Shown: positions 41,590-50,289, counted from the first letter of the stretch. The stretch is 64,000 nt of DNA from G963665185 sp049723905 (GCF_049723905.1 NZ_JBJKFD010000001.1:2604001-2668000), one strand, 5' to 3'. Numbers and translations are program-made. The notes: generated by a model not told the origin, from the letters alone.

Positions 41590-43167
41590 ATGTCTACTGT
41601 ATCGGATTATGGAAACAAAGTCAATGCTTACTTTCTCGCAACATATGGCGTCGATGCCAACTCGAATGAGATCGACTACTGGACCAACCAGCTGAGTGAA
41701 AACACAGGCAACGTCTGGGCCGGACTGCAACAAAGCATCAGCGTTGACAAGGGCTGGGGATATGGTCCAGTCGCCTCGTCTGTCGCGACTACGCAAGTGA
41801 ACGAAGTACTGGGGAACCTGTTCGGCTCGTCTTCCATCAGCTCGTCGCTCTCGCAGCATTATGTGGACGCCCTTGTTGAAGGAACCATCCACCCGCGTGG
41901 TCTGGTCAACGCTGTGCTCAACGATCTGGGAATCATGCCCAAAGTCGACGGTTCTTTCGGCAAGCCCGCGGGCTGGGGCTATGGACCGGACGAAGGGCTG
42001 CTCACCAGCTCGCAGCTCGACCACTACTATTCCGAAGTTGACGACTGGACCAACAGCACCAGTTCAAGTCCCATGACGTCCATCTCCGCCACGAGCGGCA
42101 CTGACCAATACGAAGGCGACAGCGGAACAACTACGTTCGAATTTGATGTAACTCGCTCAGGCGACACCTCGGAAGCAGGATACGTAAACTACTTCGTTTC
42201 CGGTGATGACTCAGGCGGCGCCGATCCTGCCGAGAGCAGCGACTTTTACTCCTACACAAGCGGTTCGGTTTATTTTGAATCGGGCCAGACTTCCCAGTCC
42301 ATAACTGTTTCCGTGTCTGGCGACACCACAGTGGAAGAGAACGAGCAGTTTACCGTGTCTATTGATCCTCAAAATTCCAGCTGGTCCACCGGCGTCTCCT
42401 CTGTCTCGTGCACGATTCTGGACGACGACGGCTCCGGTGGTCCCGTTCCCTCTCCGTCAGACTCGGTTCCTGGCGATTCTTCAACGACTCAAACTCTTTC
42501 TATCGGCATCCCCCGGACCGACACCATCGAAACGTCGGGCGACTCGGACTGGTATCGCATGAGTGTGACGAGTGGCAACGAATACACCATCAGCCTTGAT
42601 GGGTTCGATGGTGGCGCGAGCATCTCTGGTCTCTATATGGGCACCCCCTTGCATGATACTCGCCTGAGAGTTTATGACGACTCAAGCTCTCAAATAGCCT
42701 ACGATGATGACGATGGCCCTGGTCTCTATTCGGAACTGACCTTTACTGCTGATTACACTGGAATCGTCTATGTTGCAGCAGAGGGCTACAGGTCCCATAC
42801 TGGCGACTATGAACTCTATGCCTCTGAAGAAGAAAACGATTCTTTTTGCATGGCGACTGAAGGCACCATCTCTGAAGGCGGTACCCGGTACGACAGCATC
42901 ACCTCTTCGTCTGACTCTGACGCGTGGGGCTTTGTGGCGCCCAGGTCCGGCTACTACGATATCAATGTGTGGAAAACCGATACCAACTTTGACCCGACCT
43001 TGACCGTTTATAACTCGTCCTGCTCCCGAATCGCCTATGATGACGACGGAGGAACTGGTCGTAACTCTCACGAAGAAGTTTACATGTCTGCTGGTAACTA
43101 TGTGATCTCGGTCGCAGGCTGGAGTTCGTCGACTGGCGACTACGGCCTCTCGGTGGAGTGGGCGTAA
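41590..43167 (+). CDS. Secreted adhesin-like protein (DUF4214, Calx-beta, PPC repeats)
   Basis: 525 residues, GGAGG 5 bases before the ATG. The N-terminal region resembles DUF4214 (VNAYFLATYGVDANSNEIDYWTNQL). About residues 158-285 form a Calx-beta domain (GTTTFEFDVTRSGD ... TVEENEQFTVSI), followed by two PPC-type repeats (about 300-415 and 420-525), each with the acidic RVYDDSSSQIAYDDDD or TVYNSSCSRIAYDDDG turn that binds calcium in related domains. There is no N-terminal signal peptide and the composition is acidic, low in Lys and rich in Ser, pointing to type I secretion, although no RTX repeats or exporter are seen here. Possible role: surface attachment. Confidence 0.8.
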   Translation: MSTVSDYGNKVNAYFLATYGVDANSNEIDYWTNQLSENTGNVWAGLQQSISVDKGWGYGPVASSVATTQVNEVLGNLFGSSSISSSLSQHYVDALVEGTIHPRGLVNAVLNDLGIMPKVDGSFGKPAGWGYGPDEGLLTSSQLDHYYSEVDDWTNSTSSSPMTSISATSGTDQYEGDSGTTTFEFDVTRSGDTSEAGYVNYFVSGDDSGGADPAESSDFYSYTSGSVYFESGQTSQSITVSVSGDTTVEENEQFTVSIDPQNSSWSTGVSSVSCTILDDDGSGGPVPSPSDSVPGDSSTTQTLSIGIPRTDTIETSGDSDWYRMSVTSGNEYTISLDGFDGGASISGLYMGTPLHDTRLRVYDDSSSQIAYDDDDGPGLYSELTFTADYTGIVYVAAEGYRSHTGDYELYASEEENDSFCMATEGTISEGGTRYDSITSSSDSDAWGFVAPRSGYYDINVWKTDTNFDPTLTVYNSSCSRIAYDDDGGTGRNSHEEVYMSAGNYVISVAGWSSSTGDYGLSVEWA

Positions 43168-43228
43168 GCACTCCTCGCCGTGCGCTTTCGCGACGCGTTG
43201 AGAATACTTGACACTCCGACGTCTCAGG

Positions 43229-43255
43229 GGGAGGGCACGCGCCTGTAGCCCTCCC
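43229..43255 (+). terminator. Hairpin after the adhesin-like gene
   Basis: GGGAGGGC with GCCCTCCC, 11-base loop, followed by GTAATTAG; lacks a T run, so termination is uncertain. Confidence 0.5.
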
Positions 43256-43264
43256 GTAATTAGT

Positions 43265-43395
43265 CAGGCCTGAAATACCCCTAGTAGATTATTTTTTCAT
43301 AACAATTCTCCCTATGTAATGTAATATCTTCGACTCGGAAACGTTGTGAATTCGTATAAAACTGGTCGAAACGATGCAGCGAATGGCGGGAGAAT
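43265..43395. mobile_element. Terminal remnant of an IS5-family element
   Basis: Starts GTCAGGCCTGAAA and continues, with scattered substitutions, through GTTGTGAATTCGTATAAAAC and GATGCAGCGAATGGCGGGAG, matching the terminal 130 bp upstream of the transposase in the intact IS5-family copy at 36686-38146. The rest of the element is gone and the sequence joins rhuM directly. Confidence 0.85.
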
Positions 43396-43884
43396 CCTTC
43401 GTCGTACTGCTGAAGCCAGAGGAATGTCCGGGGATACCGGCTGATGACATCCACCAAGCCCCGCCCCTCGTCGATGTAGCGGATGCTCCCGGCACTGCGG
43501 CGGACAAGTTCCAGTGCCTTGGCCAACTCGTCAGCATTTTCCGCCAACCGTTTGCGATCCACAGTATAGCCCTTAACCAGATGCTCCCGAAGAATGGACG
43601 TGGCCCACTAGCGAAAATGGGTGACAACGCGACTTTTTACGCGGTAGCCGACAGATATGATTGCATCCAGGTTGAAGTGCTCCACCTGATAGGTTTTGCC
43701 ATCAACGGCAGTTGTTGCAAATTTTGCAACAACTGAATCTCGAACCAACTCCTCGGACTCAAATATGTTTTTCAGATGTCGGCTGATGCCGGACTTATCC
43801 ACCTGAAACAACTCGGCCAACTGGTTGAGCGAAAGACAGACGGTTTCCCCCTCCAGTCGGGCATCAATTGAAGTAGTTTCGATT
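43396..43884 (-). pseudogene. RhuM-family gene remnant with internal stop
   Basis: Minus-strand frame reads DARLEGETVCLSLNQLAELF, KSGISRHLKNIFESEEL, TAVDGKTYQVEHFNLDAI and SVGYRVKSRVVTHFR, then TAG at 43608-43610, then continues in the same frame WATSILREHLVKGYTVDRKR up to GRGLVDVISRYPRTFLWLQQYDEG. This is the RhuM/virulence-associated family, where an Ile codon normally stands at the TAG. The N-terminal first residues are replaced by the IS481 end and the C-terminus by the IS5 remnant. RhuM-like proteins are frequent near restriction and phage-defence genes. Confidence 0.88.
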
Positions 43885-45064
43885 TGATCTGACAGTTCCT
43901 CTTGAAAAACGAGAGGTTCTCCCTTTTGATGGAAATGTTGAAAGCCATCAAACTGAGCCCTGTGCTCAAAGGAGAACCTCATGTCCAGTTTCAATCACAA
44001 CGTCATAAAACACAAGGTCGGCCTGCTCAATTTGGCGGAAGAACTTGGTAATGTCTCAAGGGCTTGTAAGCTTATGGGTTTTTCCCGAGACACCTTTTAC
44101 CGGTACCAGGCAGCCAAGGAGGATGGCGGAGTTGAGGCCTTGCTCGACAAGAATCGGCGCAAGCCGAATCTGAAGAACAGGGTCGATTCGGCCATCGAAG
44201 ATGCAGTTGTCGCCTATGCCACCGACTTTCCCGCCTACGGACAAACCAGAGCCAGCAATGAACTCCGCAAGCTCGGGACGTTCGTCTCGCCTTCCGGAGT
44301 GCAGTCGATCTGGCTTCGGCACGAGTTGCACAACTTCAAGCTGCGTCTTCGAGCATTGGAAAAACTCTCCGCAGAATCGGGAATGATTCTGACCGAAGCC
44401 CAGGTGCAGGCACTCGAAAAAAAGAAGGACGACGATCTTGCTCACGGCGAGATCGAAACAGCACATCCAGGATATCTAGGGAGCCAGGACACGTTCTATG
44501 TAGGTACGATCAAAGGCGTTGGCCGCATTTACCAGCAGACCTTCGTCGACACGTATTCAAAATGGGCAGCGGCCAAGCTGTACACGACCAAGACGCCGAT
44601 CACTGCCGCAGACATGCTCAATGACAAGGTTCTGCCGTTTTTCGAAGAGCAAGGCATGGGCATACTGCGGATATTGACGGATAGAGGCACGGAATACTGC
44701 GGTAGTGTGGAGAAGCACGACTACGAACTGTTTCTTGGCGTGTGCGGCATCGAGCACACAAAAACGAAGGCCAGGCATCCGCAAACCAACGGCATCTGCG
44801 AACGCTTTCACAAGACCATCCTCAATGAGTTTTATCAGGTCGCATTTCGGCGAACCCTCTACACTTCATTGGATTCTTTGCAGGCTGATCTTGACGCATG
44901 GGTTGCCGAGTACAACACGGAACGGACGCATCAGGGGAAAATGTGTTGCGGGAAGACGCCCATGGCAACTATGATCGAAGGAAAGCACCTCTGGACTGAA
45001 TACGTTTCAAAGCTCAACTAATCTGACAATTGTAGTCCGTCAAAAGGGACAGACTGTCAGATCA
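43885..45064 (+). mobile_element. IS481-family insertion sequence
   Basis: Inverted ends TGATCTGACAGT (43885) and, from the right, TGATCTGACAGT (ending 45064), enclosing one transposase gene. It cut the 5' end of rhuM. Confidence 0.85.
43981..45021 (+). CDS. IS481-family transposase
   Basis: 346 residues. N-terminal HTH (LNLAEELGNVSRACKLMGFS, DTFYRYQ) and an rve core with Asp in TFVDTYSKWA, Asp in ILTDRGTEYCG and Glu in NGICERFHKTILNEFY. AGGAG precedes the ATG. Intact length. Confidence 0.94.
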   Translation: MSSFNHNVIKHKVGLLNLAEELGNVSRACKLMGFSRDTFYRYQAAKEDGGVEALLDKNRRKPNLKNRVDSAIEDAVVAYATDFPAYGQTRASNELRKLGTFVSPSGVQSIWLRHELHNFKLRLRALEKLSAESGMILTEAQVQALEKKKDDDLAHGEIETAHPGYLGSQDTFYVGTIKGVGRIYQQTFVDTYSKWAAAKLYTTKTPITAADMLNDKVLPFFEEQGMGILRILTDRGTEYCGSVEKHDYELFLGVCGIEHTKTKARHPQTNGICERFHKTILNEFYQVAFRRTLYTSLDSLQADLDAWVAEYNTERTHQGKMCCGKTPMATMIEGKHLWTEYVSKLN

Positions 45065-45304
45065 AGTATGAACCACTACACATCAATGCAGAGAGTCCCG
45101 TCTTCTGCCTGATAAACCGCTAGCTGCGTTTGCTGCGCGCTGTCCTTTCCGTTTGGGGAAGTAGCAGATAACGTCATTGAATCACCTTGTGTTACATTTC
45201 ACTGCCCCCCATTGGCTTGGCTTCCATAAAAGGCCAAGGGTTGCAGGAATATCTACCGTTCAATTCATATTCCTTCAACCCGCCATGACCACGGCCTACC
45301 TTAT

Positions 45305-46693
45305 TCAACTCCGCTCGCATCCCCGCCCAAAACCACGAACGCGCTCTACGCGCCGCGCCATCCGCTTTGCTATTTCCGCCATCGCCTTGAGAAGTCCGCC
45401 AGTTGCCTTAAGACCTGCTCCAATTCGTTTTGCAAGTCCTGGCAGCCCTTCACCTGGCGTTCCAGGGCGGTCAGACGCACGTCTTGCTGGTCCAGGCGCC
45501 GGGCCTGTCCCTGCATTTCCCAGCCGATTTTGGGCTTCACGCCCTTGGGCAGGATAATAAAGGCCCCCTGCTTGTTGCTCACCAATTGCAAGCCCCAAGT
45601 CTGTATTTTGCTTTCCTCGCTTTTCAGCCGGGCTATCTCGGTGGTGAGCCTGGAAACGTCCTGGCTGAGGGATTTCACACGCCAGGTCGTGAAGCCTGTT
45701 ATGGCCGTTGCCATTGCTGCCAGGAACAAGGCCGAGAGCAGATTCGCCCACAAATTTTGCTTCCAATGATATCTGAACGTCGCGGATTGCCTTTGCCTGA
45801 GCTGCCGAATCTGGTCGTCCATATCGTTTCTGATGGTAGTCAGCTCTTTCTCGGCGGATCTGCGCAAGCTCTCGCTCAAGTCGCTCAATACGGTCTGAAC
45901 GGTCTGCTCCACCTGCAAGGCCTGGGAGGCTGTACGCTCTTTCAGTTTTTCCGTCAGTTCGTTCAGGTGACCAGGACTGTGCATAAATTCCTCCTTTCAT
46001 CCGGACGCGCTTGCCGTCCTGGGGCAATTCCAGGGTGATGTACTCCTTGCCCTGCCTGGGAACGGAAAAACCCAGATTCTGAAGGGCCTTGACCAAATCG
46101 TCTCGGTTTTGATGCAAACCGTCCGTAATCCCTTGGACAAGAAAGTCGGTGACACTCTTTCGGAAGTCGGCCAACTCCATGCCACTGGAAAACTGGATGG
46201 CATTCCCCGGTTGTATGATTCTGGATCGGTTCGGGTCGTCGGGCCGCGCCCAGGACATGCGGTCGTTCCAAAGGTCACGCCACACGTCATACTGTTTTTG
46301 CCAGCCAGGTGAACAAGGATTGAAGGCTTTGTCCTGCCGTAGCTCTGTGCGCGGTATGATAAAATGCAACTCATGATGCCCGGCATGGCTGTGGCGCACC
46401 CATAAAATGGCGTACTGGTCCGACTCCATGCCCGCAAAAGCCGTCCGTTCAAAGTCGTCCATGAGCTTGGCCTCGACCTGCTCCGACACCTTGTCTTCCG
46501 GCGCCCAAGACAGCACGCCGGATGTGTACTTCCATTTTCTGTCAGTGGAACCAATGACTTTTTGGATGAACTGCGGATCTCCGCGCAGCACCTGGGGTGG
46601 GGAATGCTCCCTGCCCTTACGACCGGGATCAATCACGTAGTTCACGGCCTTGGCTCCGCTGCCTTTGCCGTGGGGGAAGACCTTCATATACAT
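45305..46693 (-). CDS. mobA: MobA/MbeA-type relaxase
   Basis: 462 residues; the start overlaps the mobC stop (ATGTATATGA). Relaxase domain in about residues 1-180: KAVNYVIDPGRKGREH, KYTSGVLSWAPEDK, YAILWVRHSHAGHHELHFIIPR (His-Glu-His metal motif, HEN-like) and PDDPNRSR. It should nick oriT and pilot the strand during mobilization by a helper conjugation system. The C-terminal third (about 237 onward) is low-complexity Gly/Ala/Arg-rich because the same DNA encodes a MobB-like protein in another frame (45370-45984). Confidence 0.9.
   Translation of the reverse strand: MYMKVFPHGKGSGAKAVNYVIDPGRKGREHSPPQVLRGDPQFIQKVIGSTDRKWKYTSGVLSWAPEDKVSEQVEAKLMDDFERTAFAGMESDQYAILWVRHSHAGHHELHFIIPRTELRQDKAFNPCSPGWQKQYDVWRDLWNDRMSWARPDDPNRSRIIQPGNAIQFSSGMELADFRKSVTDFLVQGITDGLHQNRDDLVKALQNLGFSVPRQGKEYITLELPQDGKRVRMKGGIYAQSWSPERTDGKTERAYSLPGLAGGADRSDRIERLERELAQIRRERADYHQKRYGRPDSAAQAKAIRDVQISLEAKFVGESALGLVPGSNGNGHNRLHDLACEIPQPGRFQAHHRDSPAEKRGKQNTDLGLAIGEQQAGGLYYPAQGREAQNRLGNAGTGPAPGPARRASDRPGTPGEGLPGLAKRIGAGLKATGGLLKAMAEIAKRMARRVERVRGFGRGCERS
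45370..45984 (-). CDS. mobB: MobB/MbeB-like mobilization protein embedded in mobA
   Basis: 204 residues read in a different frame inside the 3' part of mobA, with a strong AAAGGAGG ribosome site 6 bases before its ATG. The protein has a natural composition: a coiled coil (NELTEKLKERTASQ, LSESLRRSAEKELTTIRND), a transmembrane helix at about residues 85-105 (LLSALFLAAMATAITGF), and a second coiled coil (KSLSQDVSRLTTEIARLKSEE, LTALERQVKGCQDLQ). ColE1 mbeB and RSF1010 mobB are likewise nested in the relaxase gene and help relaxosome function at the membrane. Not an accidental shadow, in my judgement. Confidence 0.8.
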   Translation of the reverse strand: MHSPGHLNELTEKLKERTASQALQVEQTVQTVLSDLSESLRRSAEKELTTIRNDMDDQIRQLRQRQSATFRYHWKQNLWANLLSALFLAAMATAITGFTTWRVKSLSQDVSRLTTEIARLKSEESKIQTWGLQLVSNKQGAFIILPKGVKPKIGWEMQGQARRLDQQDVRLTALERQVKGCQDLQNELEQVLRQLADFSRRWRK

Positions 46694-46980
46694 TTCAGTT
46701 CCTTCTCAATCTCCGCCAATTGCGCGAGAATCAAAAGAGAATCTGCATTGCGCTTGTAGGTATTGGCCCACCGGGCAAGCTGATTGAGGTTATTCCCGAT
46801 GCGGGCCAGTTGCAGAAGCTTTTCCCGCTCGCGATTGGTCCTACGGACCCGCTGCATCTGAAGTATCTTGCGCAGGTAATCGCCCGTGCTCATCCCTTGC
46901 TGCTTGGCCTGGGTTGCGATGCGTTCTTTTTCCTCCGGAGTGAGCCGCAAACTGATCCAGACATTTCTGCTGGCGTTCAT
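46684..46980 (-). CDS. mobC: MobC-like relaxosome accessory protein
   Basis: 98 residues from the ATG at 46980 (GGAGG upstream). N-terminal ribbon-helix-helix-like stretch (NVWISLRLTPEEKERIATQ), then STGDYLRKILQM and the MobC motif RIGNNLNQLARWANTYK. It binds oriT DNA and loads the relaxase. It overlaps DUF3987 at its start and mobA at its end, so the four genes are translationally coupled. Confidence 0.9.
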   Translation of the reverse strand: MNASRNVWISLRLTPEEKERIATQAKQQGMSTGDYLRKILQMQRVRRTNREREKLLQLARIGNNLNQLARWANTYKRNADSLLILAQLAEIEKELKCI

Positions 46981-48608
46981 ACTGCCTCCTTTTCCCTGGC
47001 GTTGAACGAGGGATCGAAGGGAGGCTTGCCTCCCTCGCCAGCCCCAACAGGGACACAGGTTGCGAAGCAATATGTGTCACGTTGGGTAGGCTGGCTAGGA
47101 ACGCCATCTGAACATGATGCCGCCGCATGAACAGCCGGATGCACCACATAATTCGGCCCCGGAGGACGCCCCGGACCAGACGAAGGAACAGGAACCGAAA
47201 CAATATACCCGTGCTCTTCGAGCATACCGATGCCCTGCTGGATCTGCTTTTTTTTGGGAAAACGACCACGAATGGCCCGCTGGCAATCACGAAGGGAGAA
47301 TCGTTCAACATGTCTGCCTTTAATCCAATCCAGGGCATTGCGGGCACATGCGGAAGGTTCATCACACCCCATGTCGTGAAAGGCGAACAGGGCATGTCCT
47401 GTAAGTCTATTCCCCAAAGCTGCAGCCGCCTGCATCACGGAAGAATCCAGGCTGATATCCACGGACGAAGAAGAGGCCAAATGCAGTAGCCCGGCAAGAC
47501 GAACGACCTGTCCGGGGAGCTTCCCCGCCCAATCCGTAAGATGCTCCAGCCGTTGTCCAGGACGAAGCTGCGCTTCGACGCCATAAAAGAAATCCTTCCA
47601 GATTTCGTATGCCCCGGGTGTCAGCGTAAGCGTCTGAGGCGGCCTATCCCCTGTGCCACTCCGAAGGGACAGCAGAGATTCTATTTTCGTAGAAAAAGCC
47701 TGTTCTGTCGCTGCCGCTACACTCGGCGGTTCAGCCAGACGAAATCCCAATCTGCTTTTGCCGTAGAAAAACAGGAACCGGGCCAGAAATCCACGTCCGC
47801 GAAACACGGAATTGGAGGCCATGGACCGAAGCACATCCGGTTGTGTGGTAACGCAAATGGTCAGCAGAGGATGATTCAAGCCGATGTGTTGCCCATGCTT
47901 CCTATCCACCCGACACGGCTCACCGCTGAATGCCTTCAGGATAAGATCAAGGTTGGGCATCTGGCTGTAGCGGCCTGCAAACGTGTCGAACAGGCCTCCC
48001 TCCGCCTCGATGACTGCCAGACATTCCCCTTGTTGCTCCATGAGCTGCGCAAGGCACTCGGGAGTGATGTCATCCGCCAAAAGACGTGGCACATGGACCG
48101 GCTCCGGCAGTTCGGCTTCCAGCTCCTGTATCTCCTGCCACATGGCATTCCGGGCCTGAGCGGTTTTCGCTCGGGCTGCCTGATTGCGTCGATGCTCAAT
48201 CGCCCGCTCCAAAGTCAGCCGCTTTGATTGGGCCTCTTGGGCCAAGGAACCATATTTCCCCTCCTGTTCCTTTTCCCAATGCAGCAATGGCTTTCTGACC
48301 GACTGCGTAACTGCACTTTTGCGTTCTCCCGGCGGCAAGGGAGACAGAAGGTATAAATTGAGGGACTCGCAATACCCCTCTTTGACCTGCACGCAGAATT
48401 TCCGTTGAGACGCGGCAGACAACACCCCGAAAAAATTGCAGAGCACCATTTCATACGGAACCTGCAAAGACTCACTGAGTTCATGGGCATAGTTTTCTAT
48501 GACGGCCGGCAATCCAATCGCTGCCAAAGATGGAGGGAACTCCGGCCCCAGAGGAACCGGAGCCTTGTTCCTGAACAAAGAAATAATGTCCGCACCTGGG
48601 GAATTCAT
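46977..48608 (-). CDS. DUF3987 (YfjI-like) protein of mobile elements
   Basis: 543 residues. Recognised by LPAVIENYAHELSESLQVP, ENF-type region (MVLCNFFGVLSAASQ), LSPLPPGERKSA where a P-loop-like turn stands, DDITPECLAQLMEQQGECLAVIEAEGGLF and LTICVTTQPDVLR, the hallmarks of DUF3987. Such proteins lie next to an AlpA-type gene in integrative elements and satellites, and are suspected to act in replication. The C-terminal 90 residues resemble a winged helix plus a Pro-rich tail. Overlaps its neighbours by 4 bases on both sides. Confidence 0.85.
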   Translation of the reverse strand: MNSPGADIISLFRNKAPVPLGPEFPPSLAAIGLPAVIENYAHELSESLQVPYEMVLCNFFGVLSAASQRKFCVQVKEGYCESLNLYLLSPLPPGERKSAVTQSVRKPLLHWEKEQEGKYGSLAQEAQSKRLTLERAIEHRRNQAARAKTAQARNAMWQEIQELEAELPEPVHVPRLLADDITPECLAQLMEQQGECLAVIEAEGGLFDTFAGRYSQMPNLDLILKAFSGEPCRVDRKHGQHIGLNHPLLTICVTTQPDVLRSMASNSVFRGRGFLARFLFFYGKSRLGFRLAEPPSVAAATEQAFSTKIESLLSLRSGTGDRPPQTLTLTPGAYEIWKDFFYGVEAQLRPGQRLEHLTDWAGKLPGQVVRLAGLLHLASSSSVDISLDSSVMQAAAALGNRLTGHALFAFHDMGCDEPSACARNALDWIKGRHVERFSLRDCQRAIRGRFPKKKQIQQGIGMLEEHGYIVSVPVPSSGPGRPPGPNYVVHPAVHAAASCSDGVPSQPTQRDTYCFATCVPVGAGEGGKPPFDPSFNAREKEAV

Positions 48609-48814
48609 CTCGTCCTCGCCAGGTTGGCCTGTTCCTCAAGAGGAACGACCTTGCAAGACTCCACATAGGCTTCGAGATCGCGGGCATCGTATCCGACGCG
48701 CCTGCCGATCTTGATGTAACGCGGCCCCTTGCCGAGACAACGCCAAACTTCCAGGGTACCGGGACTGAGCCCCAATCGTTCCGCTGCTTCCTTTGTCGTT
48801 AACAGGCCTTGCAT
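48605..48814 (-). CDS. AlpA/excisionase-like HTH protein
   Basis: 69 residues from the ATG at 48814 (AGGAGA 7 bases upstream). A MerR-type HTH_17 domain: LLTTKEAAERLGLSPGTLEVWRCLGKGP, then YIKIGRRVGYDARDLEAYVE. Such proteins act as excisionases or activate integrase genes. First gene of the mobilization operon. Confidence 0.88.
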   Translation of the reverse strand: MQGLLTTKEAAERLGLSPGTLEVWRCLGKGPRYIKIGRRVGYDARDLEAYVESCKVVPLEEQANLARTR

Positions 48815-49174
48815 GACTTTTCTCCTGATGGGTTGAGTTTCGTGTGCTTTGATGCAAGGCAAACAGATTTAATTGCGCTGCGAAACCATCGTAGGGGCAA
48901 CAAAGTCTGTGGAACCACCGGGTGGTTCTGTAATGAGGCAACAGTCCAAGAAGGTAATATACGTGTAATTACAGCAGACTACAGCACAAAAAGAATGGTC
49001 GTGCCATTTTCTGTAAAAAAATCAATTGGAGGACACAGAACAATACGAAGGAAGGTCGATCAGATCCTCTCGACCGATGGAAGTGAGGAAAACAAAAATT
49101 ACTTTGTGGGACAAAATGGACAATATGGACAGAATTCGTTTTTTGTCCATATTGTCCTTTTGTCCCGTTACTCT
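48815..49174. other. Regulatory region upstream of the mobilization operon
   Basis: 360 bases without a credible gene. Holds the long inverted repeat at 49108-49166 and, presumably, the operon promoter. A nick-site sequence (oriT) could lie here but was not recognised. Confidence 0.5.
49108..49166. repeat. Long interrupted palindrome with GGACA iterations
   Basis: Arms 49108-49131 and 49144-49166 pair over 23 bases with one bulge. Each arm contains GGACA three times, spaced 9 bases apart. It directly follows the 3' end side of the gene at 49175 (minus strand) and precedes the mobilization operon; it may be a terminator, an origin or a recombination/oriT structure. Confidence 0.75.
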
Positions 49175-49615
49175 TTATTTGGGCGCGTTGCCTTCATTTC
49201 TGAATTGTACCGGGAGACTTTTACGCAGTCTGTCAATCGTCTCAAATGAAGGATGATTCAGGTTCTGCTCCACGATGTACGCTTTCTGAGCAACACCCTT
49301 TGCAATATCCTTGTAGTTTTGGCGGGTGAACACGGCCTTGGGAGCAGGATCTTTTACCATTTCCAGCATCATATGAGCGAAAAAAAGACTGTCTTTGTTT
49401 GCCTTCTCAGCTCGTTTCTCCGCGCGAGCCAAACGTGCCGGTTCAGTTTTAGTGTCATTACGGTCTTTTTCCAGATGCTGTATCCGCTCTTGGAGCTCCT
49501 CCAGGAGTTGCCCATTGCCCGTACGCAGCAGTGGAATATTACGCTCTATACTCCTCACTTCATTCAAATCAAAAAAAACAACGGGAATTATGCACCACAC
49601 TCTCCCTCGCATCAT
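49175..49615 (-). CDS. Coiled-coil hydrophilic protein of unknown function
   Basis: Up to 146 residues; the start is uncertain because the ATG at 49615 lacks a ribosome site and overlaps the preceding gene by 47 bases. A coiled coil (LLEELQERIQHLEKDRND, RLARAEKRAEKANK) is followed by a small globular part (FTRQNYKDIAKGVAQKAYIVEQN). No family recognised. Probably part of the same integrated element. Confidence 0.55.
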   Translation of the reverse strand: MMRGRVWCIIPVVFFDLNEVRSIERNIPLLRTGNGQLLEELQERIQHLEKDRNDTKTEPARLARAEKRAEKANKDSLFFAHMMLEMVKDPAPKAVFTRQNYKDIAKGVAQKAYIVEQNLNHPSFETIDRLRKSLPVQFRNEGNAPK

Positions 49616-50087
49616 CTGGATAGAAAGGGGAATGAAAATACTTTATTATAAACGCAGAACTATTCTTCATCTCAGAATTCAGATATACAGTCAGATTTGT
49701 TTCAAGAATAATATTCACAAAATCCTGCCCAACATTTCTTCCCCATCTTTTCAAAAGATCATCAGGCTTTATTCTTTGAATATTTACATAATTACCATCT
49801 ACATACATATTTTTAATACAATAAAATATGAGAAGTCTACAAAGCATTAAAAAAACAACAACAATGGTTGAAATCAAAAAACAAAACATCAGAAAGAAAT
49901 CATCAGCATCTTTAATAAAACGTGTTGAAATATAAGAAACAAGAAATACTAACAATCCGATTGCACTATCCCTTGCAATCCATTCCCAATTTGTCTTTCT
50001 TGGTGAAAGAGGAAGAATCTTAAAATAGCTCTCTTTGCCCCCAGAAGACTTCTGGATTCCTTCATGTTTTTGAGCATCGTCATTCAC
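49569..50087 (-). CDS. Two-span membrane protein of unknown function
   Basis: 172 residues. Two hydrophobic helices (about 42-60 DSAIGLLVFLVSYIS and 66-92 FFLMFCFLISTIVVVFLML) are followed by a soluble C-terminal part. AT-rich with poor ribosome site. No family recognised; a membrane toxin, exclusion or defence effector are possibilities only. Confidence 0.5.
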   Translation of the reverse strand: MNDDAQKHEGIQKSSGGKESYFKILPLSPRKTNWEWIARDSAIGLLVFLVSYISTRFIKDADDFFLMFCFLISTIVVVFLMLCRLLIFYCIKNMYVDGNYVNIQRIKPDDLLKRWGRNVGQDFVNIILETNLTVYLNSEMKNSSAFIIKYFHSPFYPDDARESVVHNSRCFF

Positions 50088-50289
50088 TTCTGATTCCCCG
50101 ATTTATCCACGCCATCCGGTCAATCCCCAGGCGAATAAAGAGTCATCTCACTTCAGATACACCAAACAACATTCAAAATTCGTCTTCACTTTTCCAAATA
50201 AAGAGAAACAGGTAAAGGGCGAGCTTAACCAAACTTTTTTCATTTTTTTCAATTTTATGGGGAATAGTATGGGGAACGCTGTTTTGGGC

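Noticed and set aside
49206..49217. Direct repeat of the tRNA-Leu 3' end (GTACCGGGAGA) as a left attachment site of the mobilizable element
   Set aside because: Only 11 bases match, inside a coding frame, and the next bases diverge; likely chance.
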